From positions 1 through 64,000 of the forward strand of contig NZ_POUL01000010.1 in the NCBI RefSeq assembly GCF_002890895.1: a stretch of DNA of 64,000 nucleotides, given 5' to 3'. The position numbers and the translations under genes were made by a program. The stretch's first letter is position 1, and each line of letters starts with the position of its first letter. Below, piece by piece: positions 34,442 through 43,161 of the stretch. The DNA comes from Stutzerimonas stutzeri. GTDB lineage: Bacteria; Pseudomonadota; Gammaproteobacteria; Pseudomonadales; Pseudomonadaceae. The notes under the pieces are model-generated. The model worked only from the letters and a program-made list of their open reading frames with translations. It ran no database searches and was not told the origin of the DNA.

Positions 34442-35416
34442 TCAGCTCTGCCGGTCCAGATAAGGCAGATCAGCCACGCTGCTATGGCTTTTGAAGTAGG
34501 CCAGACGTTGGCCTACTTTGCGTTCGGCGATCAGCAGATGGTCTTCCATGCTTTGCGCCGCCGACTTCGCATCCTTGCGATCAATGTGGCCGAATATCTC
34601 CAGATGCTCCTGAAAGAACGGTTCCTCCTCCGGAAACCAGCTCTTGTCCAACAGAATGTGCTTGCCGGACAGCAGCAGCGAGTGGGTTCGCCGGAGCATT
34701 TGCAACATCTCGCGGTTTGGGCAGTATCCCAGCGTACGGATGTGCAAATCGCTCTCCAGGTCGTCGAACTGTCGGCTTTCCATATCCGGATATTGCACAA
34801 CAGCCTGCTGCAACCGCTCGATGAACAGCCGGACCTTCTCTGCCGGAATGTGCTCAGCCGCGCGCAGGAGGACGTAGGGTTCCAGACGGCGACGCACCTC
34901 GTAGAGCTCTTCCAGGCGCCGCTCATCCCATTCGAGCAATTGCCAGCGAGAACGCTCGTCCTTTTCCACCAAACCAAGCAAATGCAGCCTAGTCAGGACC
35001 TGATTGGAAACCGTACGGCTGATCTTGTAATAGCGCGACAGCTCAAGTTCGTTGATGCGGTGCGAACCAAACAGTGAATGATGGAGTAGCTCGCGCTCAA
35101 TATCGTTGTATACGCTTCGCCAAGATTCAGTCTTTTTCGGCCGGCTCGTTTTCGATACTGTTCCAAATAGGCTCGCATCGAACTTGTGTCGGATAATCTC
35201 GCCTGGTGCCGAGCCCACCAGATAGCCTCGCCCATGGAATGTGCAAATTAACTGCTCATCACATAGACGTGCGAGGGCTTGACGTACTGGAGAGCGGCTG
35301 ACATGAAACAGCTCCGCCAAATGACCCTCTAGCAATAAGGTTCCTTCCGGCAAGCGTCGATCGCGGATGCCAACTGCGATGATTTCGTAGAGCTGATCAT
35401 TTAAATGTTTTTTCAT
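34442..35416 (-). CDS. GntR/FCD-type regulator with two winged-helix segments (324 aa)
   Basis: Residues 1-70 form a GntR winged helix (HLAELFHVSRSPVRQALARL). A second helix-turn-helix-like stretch lies at about 105-165 (LELSRYYKISRTVSNQVLTR). The C-terminal two-thirds is an FCD-type helical ligand domain with YEVRRRLEPYVLLRAAE. Standard FadR-type regulators have one DNA-binding domain and about 230-250 residues. It probably controls the divergent uxaA-like/TRAP-2 promoters. By eye the gene is less GC-rich than its neighbours. Confidence 0.85.
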   Translation of the reverse strand: MKKHLNDQLYEIIAVGIRDRRLPEGTLLLEGHLAELFHVSRSPVRQALARLCDEQLICTFHGRGYLVGSAPGEIIRHKFDASLFGTVSKTSRPKKTESWRSVYNDIERELLHHSLFGSHRINELELSRYYKISRTVSNQVLTRLHLLGLVEKDERSRWQLLEWDERRLEELYEVRRRLEPYVLLRAAEHIPAEKVRLFIERLQQAVVQYPDMESRQFDDLESDLHIRTLGYCPNREMLQMLRRTHSLLLSGKHILLDKSWFPEEEPFFQEHLEIFGHIDRKDAKSAAQSMEDHLLIAERKVGQRLAYFKSHSSVADLPYLDRQS

Positions 35417-35525
35417 CGATTCCGGAGCCTATCAACCCCCCGAAGTTTAACGGTTGCGATGACGTTTTCGGACAGGTCATACCGATCTTCAGACATTGCC
35501 AACGCCAGCCAGGTGATTTCTAACG

Positions 35526-36470
35526 TCAATCCTGAACAGCCGGAGTGCTTGCGGACACTCCGGAAAAATCTAGAACTGCATTGACCACGATCCGAGCCAT
35601 AGCCCGGCGGGTTTGAATCGTTGCACTCCCCACATGTGGCTGTACGACGACGTTGTCCAAGTCCAGCAATGCCGCTGGGATCTTAGGTTCCTCCTCGAAG
35701 ACGTCCAGTCCTGCGCCAGCCAACCTACCTTCAATCAGCATATTTGTCAGGACTGCTTGATCAACCACACTACCGCGCGCGACGTTGACGACTACGCCGG
35801 TTTCACCGAGTGCCTGGAGCACCTGGCGCCCGACAAGGTGCCGCGACTGAGCTCCCCCAGCGGCAGCGATGATCAAAATATCGCTTTGTAATGCAAGTTG
35901 TTCTAGCGAATCGCAATACGGAATATCACATCCTTCGATAGGCTGGCGGTTGTGATAGGCCAGATGTGTGCCAAATGGAATCAAGCGTTGGGCAATTGCC
36001 GAACCAATCCTTCCCAGGCCCAATATGCCGACGCGTTGACCGCGCATACTTGTTCCTAAATACTGGAAAGGTCGTCGCTCCCATTCACCAGAACGAACGA
36101 AGCGGTCTCCAACGACGATTTGCCTCAATACCGCAAGGGTCAATCCAACTGCAAGATCTGCGACAGCATCGGTGAGCACATCCGGCGTGGTGACTACCTG
36201 AATTTCTCGGCGCCGAGTTTCTTCCAGATCAATCTGATCCAGGCCGACACCATTTACGGCAATAAGTCTCAACTCCGGCAAACGGGCCAGTACTTGAAGA
36301 TCAACCCCGTGGCCACCATTGGTAACAACCACCTTAAATCGTTCTGGGCGATCGTCCAAGAGAGCCAACTGCTCATCGACCGTGTATGCCCGCGACAAGT
36401 TACAGGTTGATGCCAAGATAGCTTCGAATTCGTCTAATAACGGGGCCAACATCAATATATCGGGTCGCAT
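35526..36470 (-). CDS. D-2-hydroxyacid dehydrogenase (glyoxylate/hydroxypyruvate reductase-like, 314 aa)
   Basis: NAD(P)-dependent reductase of 2-oxoacids. Motifs are NGVGLDQID, the Rossmann motif GILGLGRIGSAIAQRL, VNVARGSVVD with catalytic Arg, DVFEEEP with Glu and QPHVGSAT with His. The ATG at 36470 has GAGG five bases upstream and gives the family N-terminus; the longer upstream frame is not used. It is transcribed alone in the minus direction. In this island it could remove glyoxylate or hydroxypyruvate made from the cleavage products. Confidence 0.87.
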   Translation of the reverse strand: MRPDILMLAPLLDEFEAILASTCNLSRAYTVDEQLALLDDRPERFKVVVTNGGHGVDLQVLARLPELRLIAVNGVGLDQIDLEETRRREIQVVTTPDVLTDAVADLAVGLTLAVLRQIVVGDRFVRSGEWERRPFQYLGTSMRGQRVGILGLGRIGSAIAQRLIPFGTHLAYHNRQPIEGCDIPYCDSLEQLALQSDILIIAAAGGAQSRHLVGRQVLQALGETGVVVNVARGSVVDQAVLTNMLIEGRLAGAGLDVFEEEPKIPAALLDLDNVVVQPHVGSATIQTRRAMARIVVNAVLDFSGVSASTPAVQD

Positions 36471-37010
36471 GTCATCCTCATTATTCATTGGGTTATGAGC
36501 AGATTCGACGCGCTTCAGCAAAACTGAATCTACAGAGTCGGCCTGTACGCTGAATGGTGACAGCCGCATCGCGCTAACCGAGTTAACAACGGGAGCGCTA
36601 ACCTTCGCCTTCAAGAGAGGGCCTAGTTTTAGCAGAGTGCTGCCCCGCTACCAATGGCATCGTCAAGATTGGTGATACATCGCTACAGGTTTCGATAATG
36701 ATGTCACCCAGCCTACTCCGCGACCAGCTGCCACGCCAGTAGCGGACAGCTGAGTTCTGCCGCAACTTCAACACTTCCTTCGGTTCCTGAGCGTAGAAAC
36801 GAGGATTATGAGTACGAGCTTGACAGTTACAGAGCCAGATGTGATTCGTTGCGGTGACGCTGGCGTTCTCCTGGCAATCCGCCAAGCCCTCCAGCTGAAC
36901 GCGTGCTGTTTTCTCATCGATGAGCTCGGCGCGCTGCTGCCTGCCAGCTTAGGTGACATTTGGCTTCGCGCCAAAAGCGGCAGCGCTCGGGTTGCTCTCG
37001 CTTGTCCTGG
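36471..37010. other. Gene-free spacer between hydroxyacid dehydrogenase and SDR-2
   Basis: Open frames exist on both strands (for example plus from 36808) but they have no motif, poor start signals and partly lie antisense to the SDR gene. The promoter of the hydroxyacid dehydrogenase must lie at its lower end. Nothing else was recognised. Confidence 0.5.
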
Positions 37011-37781
37011 TCAGCCTCGCCCCACGAACGGCATTTTCGTAGCCATGAGGGTCTGGAACAACACATTTGCTTCGAGTGGAAGGTTCGCCATCTGCAACAC
37101 CGCCCGTCCAACGAGTTCCACGTCGATTAGCGGCTCGGGAGTGATCTCACCGTTCGCCTGTAGGGTTCCGTTTGCCATGGGTTCGGCCAGTTCGCTCATC
37201 GCGTTTCCGATATCGATTTGGCCTACAGCAATATCGTGTTGACGACCTTCCAAACAGGCCGCTTTGGTCAACCCAGTAACGGCGTGCTTCGTCGCCGTGT
37301 AGGCGACCGAGTTGGGACGCGGAGAGTACGCCGAGAGCGATCCGTTATTGATGATGCGTCCTCCTCGCGGGGATTGCCTGCTCATCAACCTGAACGCGTG
37401 CTGGAGGCAGAAAAACATACCGTTGAGGTTGGTCCCGACTACCTCATTCCACTGTTGTGCCGACCATTCTAGAAACGAACCGGGCGGATTGCCGCGCCCT
37501 GCATTGTTGAACAACAAATCCAGGCGACCATATTGCTGCCCAATCAGGTCAAAAAGCTGGGCGACATCGTCGGGATTACTTACATCTGCTGCTACAGGAT
37601 AAGACTGAGAATCAGAGCCGAAACGCGTCTGAATCTCAGCCTGAACATTCTGCAACCGATCAAGACGTCGACCAGCCAGAATAACCGTGTAGCGACCGCC
37701 AGCAAGAGCGATGGCGGCAGCCTTGCCGATACCGCTGCCGGCACCGGTCACAAGCGCAATCTTAGGTCCGGCATGCTTCAT
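37011..37781 (-). CDS. SDR-family oxidoreductase with complete active site (256 aa)
   Basis: Classical short-chain dehydrogenase. TGAGSGIG near residue 12, NNAG, Ser in [10 protein letters not shown] and YTATK (catalytic Tyr and Lys) are all present, unlike the SDR at 13532. GGGGAG precedes the ATG at 37781. In a diketo-hydrolase pathway the 2-keto-3-deoxy-acid 4-dehydrogenase is an SDR, so this gene is the best local candidate. It is transcribed alone, and that role is inference. Confidence 0.87.
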   Translation of the reverse strand: MKHAGPKIALVTGAGSGIGKAAAIALAGGRYTVILAGRRLDRLQNVQAEIQTRFGSDSQSYPVAADVSNPDDVAQLFDLIGQQYGRLDLLFNNAGRGNPPGSFLEWSAQQWNEVVGTNLNGMFFCLQHAFRLMSRQSPRGGRIINNGSLSAYSPRPNSVAYTATKHAVTGLTKAACLEGRQHDIAVGQIDIGNAMSELAEPMANGTLQANGEITPEPLIDVELVGRAVLQMANLPLEANVLFQTLMATKMPFVGRG

Positions 37782-38420
37782 TATTTGCTCCCCCTGATAT
37801 TCGTGTTCGCCGCTATATTGCGCTTGCCGTCCCCCCATAGGAGGTCTAAACCCTCCACTGACGGGAAACGGGCATAAAGGTTCGAATCAATCTCCCGTCA
37901 TCTGCCCAAAGCCCCAGACGGGCGATCCACCGTATGGTAGCCAACGTCTACCATCCGACTATCAATAATTAGCGAGTGGGCGATTCGATTCCCATAGTTG
38001 CTAAAGCATGAGCGCCCTCTAGAAGTCTGAGCATCAAATGGGGGCTCCGTAAGGGGCCACGGATTTCCCCTATGCGAAGTGTCCGTGGCAGTCGCATTGA
38101 CGTTCGGAAAAGTCCTGCGCGGGCGGCGTATCGAATTAGGATCTCCCAAGAGCAATCGGCTTATGAGGCGGACGTGCCGCCCCAACTACGTCAGCATGAT
38201 GAAACGGCGTACAACCAGCCAACGATTGCTACCTTGATCAACTAGCCATCCCCTAAAGCTGCGCGGAGCAATTCAAGCAGGCCATGTCGAGATCGCACCA
38301 TTCCTGGACGGAGAAAGCTCATACCTGGGCGCCATGCTGACGTGGGCTCTGAACTCGAACCTCTGGTTTACCAGCATGGCAGTCCGTTCAGGCCATTCTT
38401 TGGGTGATCAATAGCCGCGA
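37782..38420. other. Gene-free region before the curlin gene
   Basis: About 640 bp with no supported gene. A plus-strand open stretch of roughly 55 codons without an ATG ends at a TAG near 38413 and might be the remnant of a decayed gene, but nothing could be matched. The SDR promoter lies at the low end. Confidence 0.45.
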
Positions 38421-38446
38421 AAAAAGCCTGCGAAAGCGGGCTTTTT
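38421..38446 (-). terminator. Terminator of the curlin-like gene
   Basis: Stem AGCCTGC/GCGGGCT (one G-T pair) with a GAAA loop, followed on the minus strand by six T. It lies 13 bp after the curlin stop codon; it is T-rich on both sides and may work in both directions. Confidence 0.8.
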
Positions 38447-38458
38447 ATATTTCTGGTC

Positions 38459-39571
38459 TTAGCGCTGCGTAACCGTTGCGCTGTTGCCTAGGCCATTTTG
38501 AGAAATACTAGCGGTGTTGCCACCAAATCCCTCTCCATAAGTGCCCTGGGTCAGCGTTGCAACGTTGGCGGTACCGGTCTGAGCAATACTGGCGCTATCA
38601 CCATATATAGCGCTGCCATTTTGAGTCGCCGATATCACGTTTTCCGAACCATTTTGGGCGATATCCAATGTACTGCCGTCACCGTCCTGCATGATGTTGA
38701 CTTGATTGAATTCACCGTTTGAATAGCCTTTTATGTTATTAGCGCGACCTGACTGGTAGGAGGTCAACTCGTTACCCTCGCCGGTTTGACTGAATTCAAT
38801 GTTCGCCCAACCACCGATAGCCTCAACGTCGGCCATGTTGCCAGTTCCATCCTGGCTGAGGATCACGCTGCCGCCTGGATAACGGCCGCCATCTTCCTGG
38901 TAGACCTTGGCTTCGTTGGATTCACCCGACTGGTCAACTGCTGTGTAAGCCCCGTTCATCAGAGCCGACTGATTCAGATCGATTGTATTTGCGTAACCGG
39001 ACTGGCTGGTGACGCCAGTTCCTCCGCCGGACTGGTTTACGAGCGCGGTGTTTTCAGATCCAGTTTGACTGGCACTTAGGCTGTTAAACCGTGCGGTCTG
39101 CTCGACGTCGAGCTTGTTGAGATTGCCCGTCTGGAGGACTTGGGCGCCGTTGTACTCACCTTCGATTTGTACAACGTACGCATCATTGTCGTTACCAACC
39201 TGAGTGACTTCAGTGAACATGCCTCCTTCAACGGATTGCTGCAGCACGTTCTGGCGGTTGCCAACGCCGTCCTGCGACATCGTCGCCGTAGATCCGAATC
39301 CCTCCTGACTGGCGAAGGACACGTTAGAGCTGCCTACCTGGGTGCCCTGAAGCATGTGCTCCGAGCCTTCTTGGTAGGCCACGGCGAAGTTGCTATCCCC
39401 GTCCTGCTTAATGGATGCAGCCTTTAAATCTCCGCCTGCCGCTTGAGTGACTGTCGCCTCGTTGTTGTTGCCAAGCTGTTCGACATCAGCCGTGCTATTA
39501 GCCGCTTGCGCGCTGGAAAGCATGACAAGGGAGATGGCGGCGGCAAGAAGAGATCGTGCAAACATGGGCAT
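38459..39571 (-). CDS. Large curlin-repeat protein, putative functional amyloid subunit (370 aa)
   Basis: A signal peptide (SLLAAAISLVMLSSAQA, cleavage near residue 23) is followed by a body made almost wholly of about 29 curlin half-repeats of roughly 11 residues with the pattern xQxGxxNxAxV (for example SQTGSENTALV, AQTGTANVATL, SQNGLGNSATV). CsgA and CsgB have about five full repeats in 150 residues; this protein has about fourteen. It is expected to be secreted and to form a beta-solenoid amyloid at the cell surface. No csgC, csgE, csgF or csgG gene is in the window, so secretion would need partners elsewhere. Several repeats have lost Gln or Asn, as expected for gatekeeper units. Confidence 0.85.
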   Translation of the reverse strand: MPMFARSLLAAAISLVMLSSAQAANSTADVEQLGNNNEATVTQAAGGDLKAASIKQDGDSNFAVAYQEGSEHMLQGTQVGSSNVSFASQEGFGSTATMSQDGVGNRQNVLQQSVEGGMFTEVTQVGNDNDAYVVQIEGEYNGAQVLQTGNLNKLDVEQTARFNSLSASQTGSENTALVNQSGGGTGVTSQSGYANTIDLNQSALMNGAYTAVDQSGESNEAKVYQEDGGRYPGGSVILSQDGTGNMADVEAIGGWANIEFSQTGEGNELTSYQSGRANNIKGYSNGEFNQVNIMQDGDGSTLDIAQNGSENVISATQNGSAIYGDSASIAQTGTANVATLTQGTYGEGFGGNTASISQNGLGNSATVTQR

Positions 39572-40452
39572 CTGAAACCTTAGTGGGTGAGGCCTCGGAT
39601 TCTTTGACATCTGGGCAGGTATTAGCATGGGCTGAACGATTGGTTTTTAACTACTAAGCCCCTCGTTGAGCACCAAAACCCGTCGGAGCTGCGCGCATTG
39701 TGGGATCGACGTCATGCGGCCTGCCCTTACGCTTTATCTTCACCCCACCGACGGAACGAATCGATTATGCAACCGAATCTGAAAGAAGGCTTCAAGGCAC
39801 ATATGGCGTAGCGCCGGCGTCTACTGCCGGCATGGCCATTGGCTTCATCACGCAGATCAGCGCTAAATGAGACCCGTGGTGGAGGACTGCAACAGGCCTA
39901 GCCTGCCGATCCTTGTCATTAGAGTCGTTTGGCAAGATCTGCCGAGATAAACGCCAAGGACGAGTGAACTAGCTGCCACACTAATCTCAACGCATCTTGG
40001 ACGGCCTTGCCCTGTGAGGATAGAGTCTTCCTCCAGAAAAACATCGCTAATTTTGGGCCTGCGCACTCCTGGGTTATCTATATGTAACAGCAACAGCCGA
40101 GGGCAACAAAACGGGTTTGTGTGGACGCAAGGGACGCCCAAAGCGGCAGACCTTACTGATCGTACTAGTGTCCACTGCGACCTGTGACCGTGCTGGCTAA
40201 GTCGCTGCCCGTAGGCCGCCAGCCGCTAGTCGAATTCAGGTTCGGTGAGAAGGCGGCAGGACGAGCTAGGGGCTGGCTAGGTGTGTCAAAAAAGCGCTGG
40301 GCCCCATTTCGTTTTTTGTGCCATAAATAACCACTCTTAGATACCGCTAAGAGCTATAAACTGCAGGCAGCGAGATAAGGTTAAAGCCTGTCAGGACGCC
40401 ACTTAGAAGCATTTTCGAGCGTCTGCTGCCAATCAAGATTTCTGTACCGCAT
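39572..40452. other. Gene-free right margin of Island A
   Basis: About 880 bp upstream of the curlin gene without a convincing coding frame. It contains the curlin promoter on the minus strand and one GTGTCCA (40168-40174), the motif repeated at the left end of the island. A CTCTTAG...CTAAGAG dyad lies near 40335-40353. Frames that run antisense to the tRNA fragment are artefacts. Confidence 0.5.
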
Positions 40453-40504
40453 TGCCCTCCGAAGGCAGGGGTCGTGGGTTCGAATCCCGCCTGGTGCGCC
40501 ATAT
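40453..40504 (+). repeat. Second copy of the tRNA-Arg 3' half (attR of Island A / attL of Element B)
   Basis: Perfect 52-bp copy of 6957-7008 beginning in the anticodon stem. The tRNA 5' half is absent, so this is not a functional tRNA. It marks the right end of Island A and the left end of Element B, whose integrase starts 164 bp further on. Confidence 0.93.
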
Positions 40505-40547
40505 AGCTGTTTCGACCTGTCTTTAACAGTCTACGAAACACCCCAAG

Positions 40548-40575
40548 AAGCCCGCCCCGTGCGGGCTTTCTTGTA
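40548..40575 (+). terminator. Terminator after the second tRNA fragment
   Basis: Stem AAGCCCGC/GCGGGCTT with a five-base loop then TTCTTG, 47 bp past the tRNA-derived CCA. It would have ended tRNA-Arg transcription before Island A arrived. Confidence 0.75.
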
Positions 40576-40617
40576 TCTGGCTGCATATCCCCGTTTACCC
40601 CTATACCTTCCCTTCGT

Positions 40618-40664
40618 GTATGCCTGCTTGTATGCTGGCGAAAAATTCGAACCAGCGGCATACA
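40618..40664. repeat. GTATGC integrase arm-type sites, left end of Element B
   Basis: GTATGC occurs at 40618 and 40630 (12-bp phasing) and inverted at about 40659, just before the integrase start. The same motif with the same 12-bp phasing occurs at 60607 and 60619 at the other end of the element. This is the arrangement of arm-binding sites in P4-like attachment regions. Confidence 0.6.
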
Positions 40665-40667
40665 AGC

Positions 40668-41894
40668 ATGAAGCGCAGCGAGATCAAGCGCCGCCCGATG
40701 GCGGATACGACCCTAGCAGGCCTGGAGCCAGATGCAGCGGCTTACAGGGAGCACGATGGCCAAGGGCTGTACTTCCGGGTCAAGCCCAACGGTGGCAAGT
40801 CCTGGGAGCTGCGCTACAAGAAGCCGGACGGGAAATGGTCGTGGCTTGGACTTGGCAGCTATCCAGAGGTAAGTGGTGCTGGCGCCAGGCTGAAAGCTGC
40901 CGAGCTGCGTGCCGATGCGGCCGATGGGGTCAATCCACTAACCGCAAAACATGCTCGAAAAGCGTCCGCCCTCGAAGCTGCCAACAGCACGTTCGAGGCC
41001 TTAGCGCGCGAGTGGATCGAGATCCGCCGCCCGGGCTGGGCAGGCAGCACAGCGACCCGGAACATTGGCGCGCTGGAGCTCCACGTCTTCCCGGTATTCG
41101 GCCAGCGCTTGTATGCCAGCATCCTGCCGATCGAATGGATGGAGTTTCTCCAAGGTATGGAACGGCTGGGCATCATTGAACAGATGAGCCGGGTGCGCCG
41201 ATCCTGCAAAGAGATTTACGACCTCGCCCGCGTCACTGGTCGCGCCGTGCATAACCCGCTGGAAGGGCTGAGCCGCTTTCTTCAATCCAAGCCGGCAGAG
41301 AACTATGCGCACGTCACGGCTAATGAGCTGCCCACCCTCTTGCGGGCCATCAACGCCTACCCTCATGCCCATGATCTGCGCCTCGGCCTGCGCCTGCTAA
41401 TGCTGACCGGCGTGCGTCCAAGTGAGCTCCGCGAAGCTCGGTGGGAAGAGTTCGACCGTAAGGCCGGCTTATGGATGATTCCAGCTGATCGAATGAAGAA
41501 GCGTCGCCCGCATACCGTTCCGCTCTCTAGCCAGGCGCTCGAGGCGCTGAATCAGCTGCACCAGCTCACTGGTGCTTATCCGCTGCTATTCCCTGGACGC
41601 AATGACCGCACCAAGCCGCGAAGCAATATGGCGTTCAACATGGCCCTACGGCGCATGGGCTATGCCGGTCAGCAGACCGGCCACGGCTTCCGCCACATTG
41701 CATCCACGACGCTCCGTGAAAACGGTTTCCCGAAAGAACACGTAGAGGCCCAGCTATCGCACGTAGAAGACGGCGTCGCTGGGGTTTACAACAAAGCGAT
41801 ATATGTCGAGCAGCGCCGCACGATGATGCAGTGGTATGCCGATCATCTAGATTCCCTAGCAATCAATAGTGCGGTGGCAAGGTTGGAAGACTGA
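40668..41894 (+). CDS. int: P4-type tyrosine integrase (408 aa)
   Basis: Site-specific recombinase that integrates the element into tRNA-Arg. The N-terminal arm-binding domain (DUF4102 type) contains GQGLYFRVKPNGGKSWELRY and GSYPEVS; the catalytic residues are Arg250 (GVRPSELR), His339 and Arg342 (HGFRH), His365 (LSHVE) and Tyr374 (GVYNKA). The ATG at 40668 gives the conserved start MKRSEIKRRPMADTTL although its ribosome-binding site is weak. It reads away from the tRNA fragment, the usual orientation. All catalytic residues are kept, so it may be active. Confidence 0.95.
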   Translation: MKRSEIKRRPMADTTLAGLEPDAAAYREHDGQGLYFRVKPNGGKSWELRYKKPDGKWSWLGLGSYPEVSGAGARLKAAELRADAADGVNPLTAKHARKASALEAANSTFEALAREWIEIRRPGWAGSTATRNIGALELHVFPVFGQRLYASILPIEWMEFLQGMERLGIIEQMSRVRRSCKEIYDLARVTGRAVHNPLEGLSRFLQSKPAENYAHVTANELPTLLRAINAYPHAHDLRLGLRLLMLTGVRPSELREARWEEFDRKAGLWMIPADRMKKRRPHTVPLSSQALEALNQLHQLTGAYPLLFPGRNDRTKPRSNMAFNMALRRMGYAGQQTGHGFRHIASTTLRENGFPKEHVEAQLSHVEDGVAGVYNKAIYVEQRRTMMQWYADHLDSLAINSAVARLED

Positions 41895-42019
41895 TCGAGA
41901 CAGAGATAGACTGACTACTGGTTAAATAGTCAGTAGCCAGTTTGCCAGCATAGTCCGACGGGACGAAAATCGGGTTACCCACCCGCCGGCTGGCAACCTT
42001 TTGGGTGGCCCGGGGTGGC

Positions 42020-42994
42020 ATGGAAAAACATACGCAGTACACATCTCTAGAGTGGGCCTGCAGAGCCCTCAAAGCGGAAAACCCGGCTCTGCTCTCGCAG
42101 CTAGCCAAGCAGATGGTTTCCATTATTGACCCTGACTGCGTCTTCAATCCGGAAACTATTAGGGTTATTGATCCAAGTAGGCCGGAAGCCGACTTGCCAA
42201 TCACCTATGGGGATCTTTCCAGCTATCTAGATGCTGCTACCGGCAGATATGTACCGGTTCTGTTCGAGACGTCGCGGTTCACTATGGAGTCCCAGCATGT
42301 TCGAGTGAACGTCGAATGGCTTGGCCGGCAAGCCAGCAGAGCGCGGGAATCATTGGGCCTGATAGAGCTAGTTCAGGCCCCGGTCGTTAACGAAGTTGTA
42401 TCGCTCGCATATCGGCAGAACGCTTCAGTTCCAGAGCCGATCGAACAACCGCCTCAGATGACAGCTGACGGGCTGGATCATCTCCACTCCCTTCTCGCTT
42501 TCAAAAACGATCAGCGAAGGGCGCAAGAGGCCGCCGGTAAGGAAGCGATTGCGCGTCAGGCAACCGAAGCAAAGGTGCTCGAATTACAAGCCCTGCTCGT
42601 TTCCAAAGAAGCGGAGAACCGAATTTTGAGGCAGCAGCTCGAGGAAGCCAGCGATGTCAAAAGCGATCTACGTCGCGGGCTGGCAGATCTTCAGCAGGAC
42701 GTTGAGTATCTAAACGCTCAGATTGATAACGTCGCTGGCCTAGTGGCGTTTATGAACCCTACAAATCCGCTATCCCCGCCGGTAGGGCGGGAAGCAGTCA
42801 TGTTCTGGTGCGAGGCGACTAGTAACGGCCAGATAGACCCTACCAAAGCGACTGGCCGCGGGGTCGGCCCACAAACAGAAGATTGGTGGAAAAAACGACA
42901 CGGCACCCCGCCCAGCCTCAACGTGAAGCAAGCTTTAAAAACGGTTTGCACCCCCGCCTGCCGAAAAAAAGGGGGGCTTGTCTCAAAGACTTAA
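42020..42994 (+). CDS. Hypothetical coiled-coil protein of Element B (324 aa)
   Basis: Not recognised. The first 150 residues are globular and acidic; residues about 165-250 are a heptad-rich coiled coil (ATEAKVLELQALLVSKEAEN); the C-terminus has DWWKKRHGTPPSL and ends with lysine-rich sequence. GGGGTGG precedes the ATG; an alternative GTG start lies at 42005. It lies between the integrase and a GC-rich inverted repeat. It could be DNA-binding, but there is no direct evidence. Confidence 0.7.
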   Translation: MEKHTQYTSLEWACRALKAENPALLSQLAKQMVSIIDPDCVFNPETIRVIDPSRPEADLPITYGDLSSYLDAATGRYVPVLFETSRFTMESQHVRVNVEWLGRQASRARESLGLIELVQAPVVNEVVSLAYRQNASVPEPIEQPPQMTADGLDHLHSLLAFKNDQRRAQEAAGKEAIARQATEAKVLELQALLVSKEAENRILRQQLEEASDVKSDLRRGLADLQQDVEYLNAQIDNVAGLVAFMNPTNPLSPPVGREAVMFWCEATSNGQIDPTKATGRGVGPQTEDWWKKRHGTPPSLNVKQALKTVCTPACRKKGGLVSKT

Positions 42995-42996
42995 GA

Positions 42997-43106
42997 TGAA
43001 CAGGGCCCCCCGTTTGGGTACTTGAGCTGCTTGGCTTTACGGGCTTGAGTTCACGTTAACGCTTCAAACCCCACCCCCCGTTTTCTGTAAGGGGGGGTCC
43101 TGTTCA
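42997..43106. repeat. 110-bp inverted repeat with C/G runs (possible origin or regulatory hairpin)
   Basis: TGAACAGGGCCCCCCGTTT (42997-43015) is nearly the reverse complement of AAGGGGGGGTCCTGTTCA (43089-43106). Inside are a second dyad (TTTGGG...CAAACCC) and further C and G runs. It separates the coiled-coil gene from the AlpA operon. The symmetry is much larger than a terminator needs. Confidence 0.65.
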
Positions 43107-43161
43107 GTGGATAACCCCAACGCCAATCTTTTCCCGTCTTCACCAATAACGGGATACAGAT

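Larger units (their letters stand above)
6957..40504. mobile_element. Island A: tRNA-Arg-integrated catabolic genomic island, integrase lost or elsewhere
   Basis: About 33.5 kb bounded by the 52-bp tRNA-derived direct repeats. Contents: two sugar-acid catabolism modules with three transport systems, six regulators or more enzymes around them, and an orphan curlin gene. Two ATGTGTCCA repeats just inside the left end (7051-7070) look like integrase arm sites, but no integrase, relaxase or phage structural gene is visible. The adjacent P4-type integrase lies outside the right repeat and belongs to Element B. Island status is inferred from the repeats; the catabolic genes themselves do not look degraded. 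Confidence 0.75.

Noticed and set aside
36808-37242. Plus-strand frame overlapping the 3' end of SDR-2
   Set aside because: Mostly antisense to a clear SDR gene and without a supported start.
37898-38185. Minus-strand 95-codon frame between SDR-2 and the curlin gene
   Set aside because: No conserved motif and no ribosome-binding site; basic, Arg-rich composition typical of a chance frame.
7009-40452. Whole 7-60 kb region as one prophage with the integrase at 40668
   Set aside because: The integrase lies outside the second tRNA repeat, and the catabolic genes show no phage context; the repeats and arm sites divide the region into two elements.
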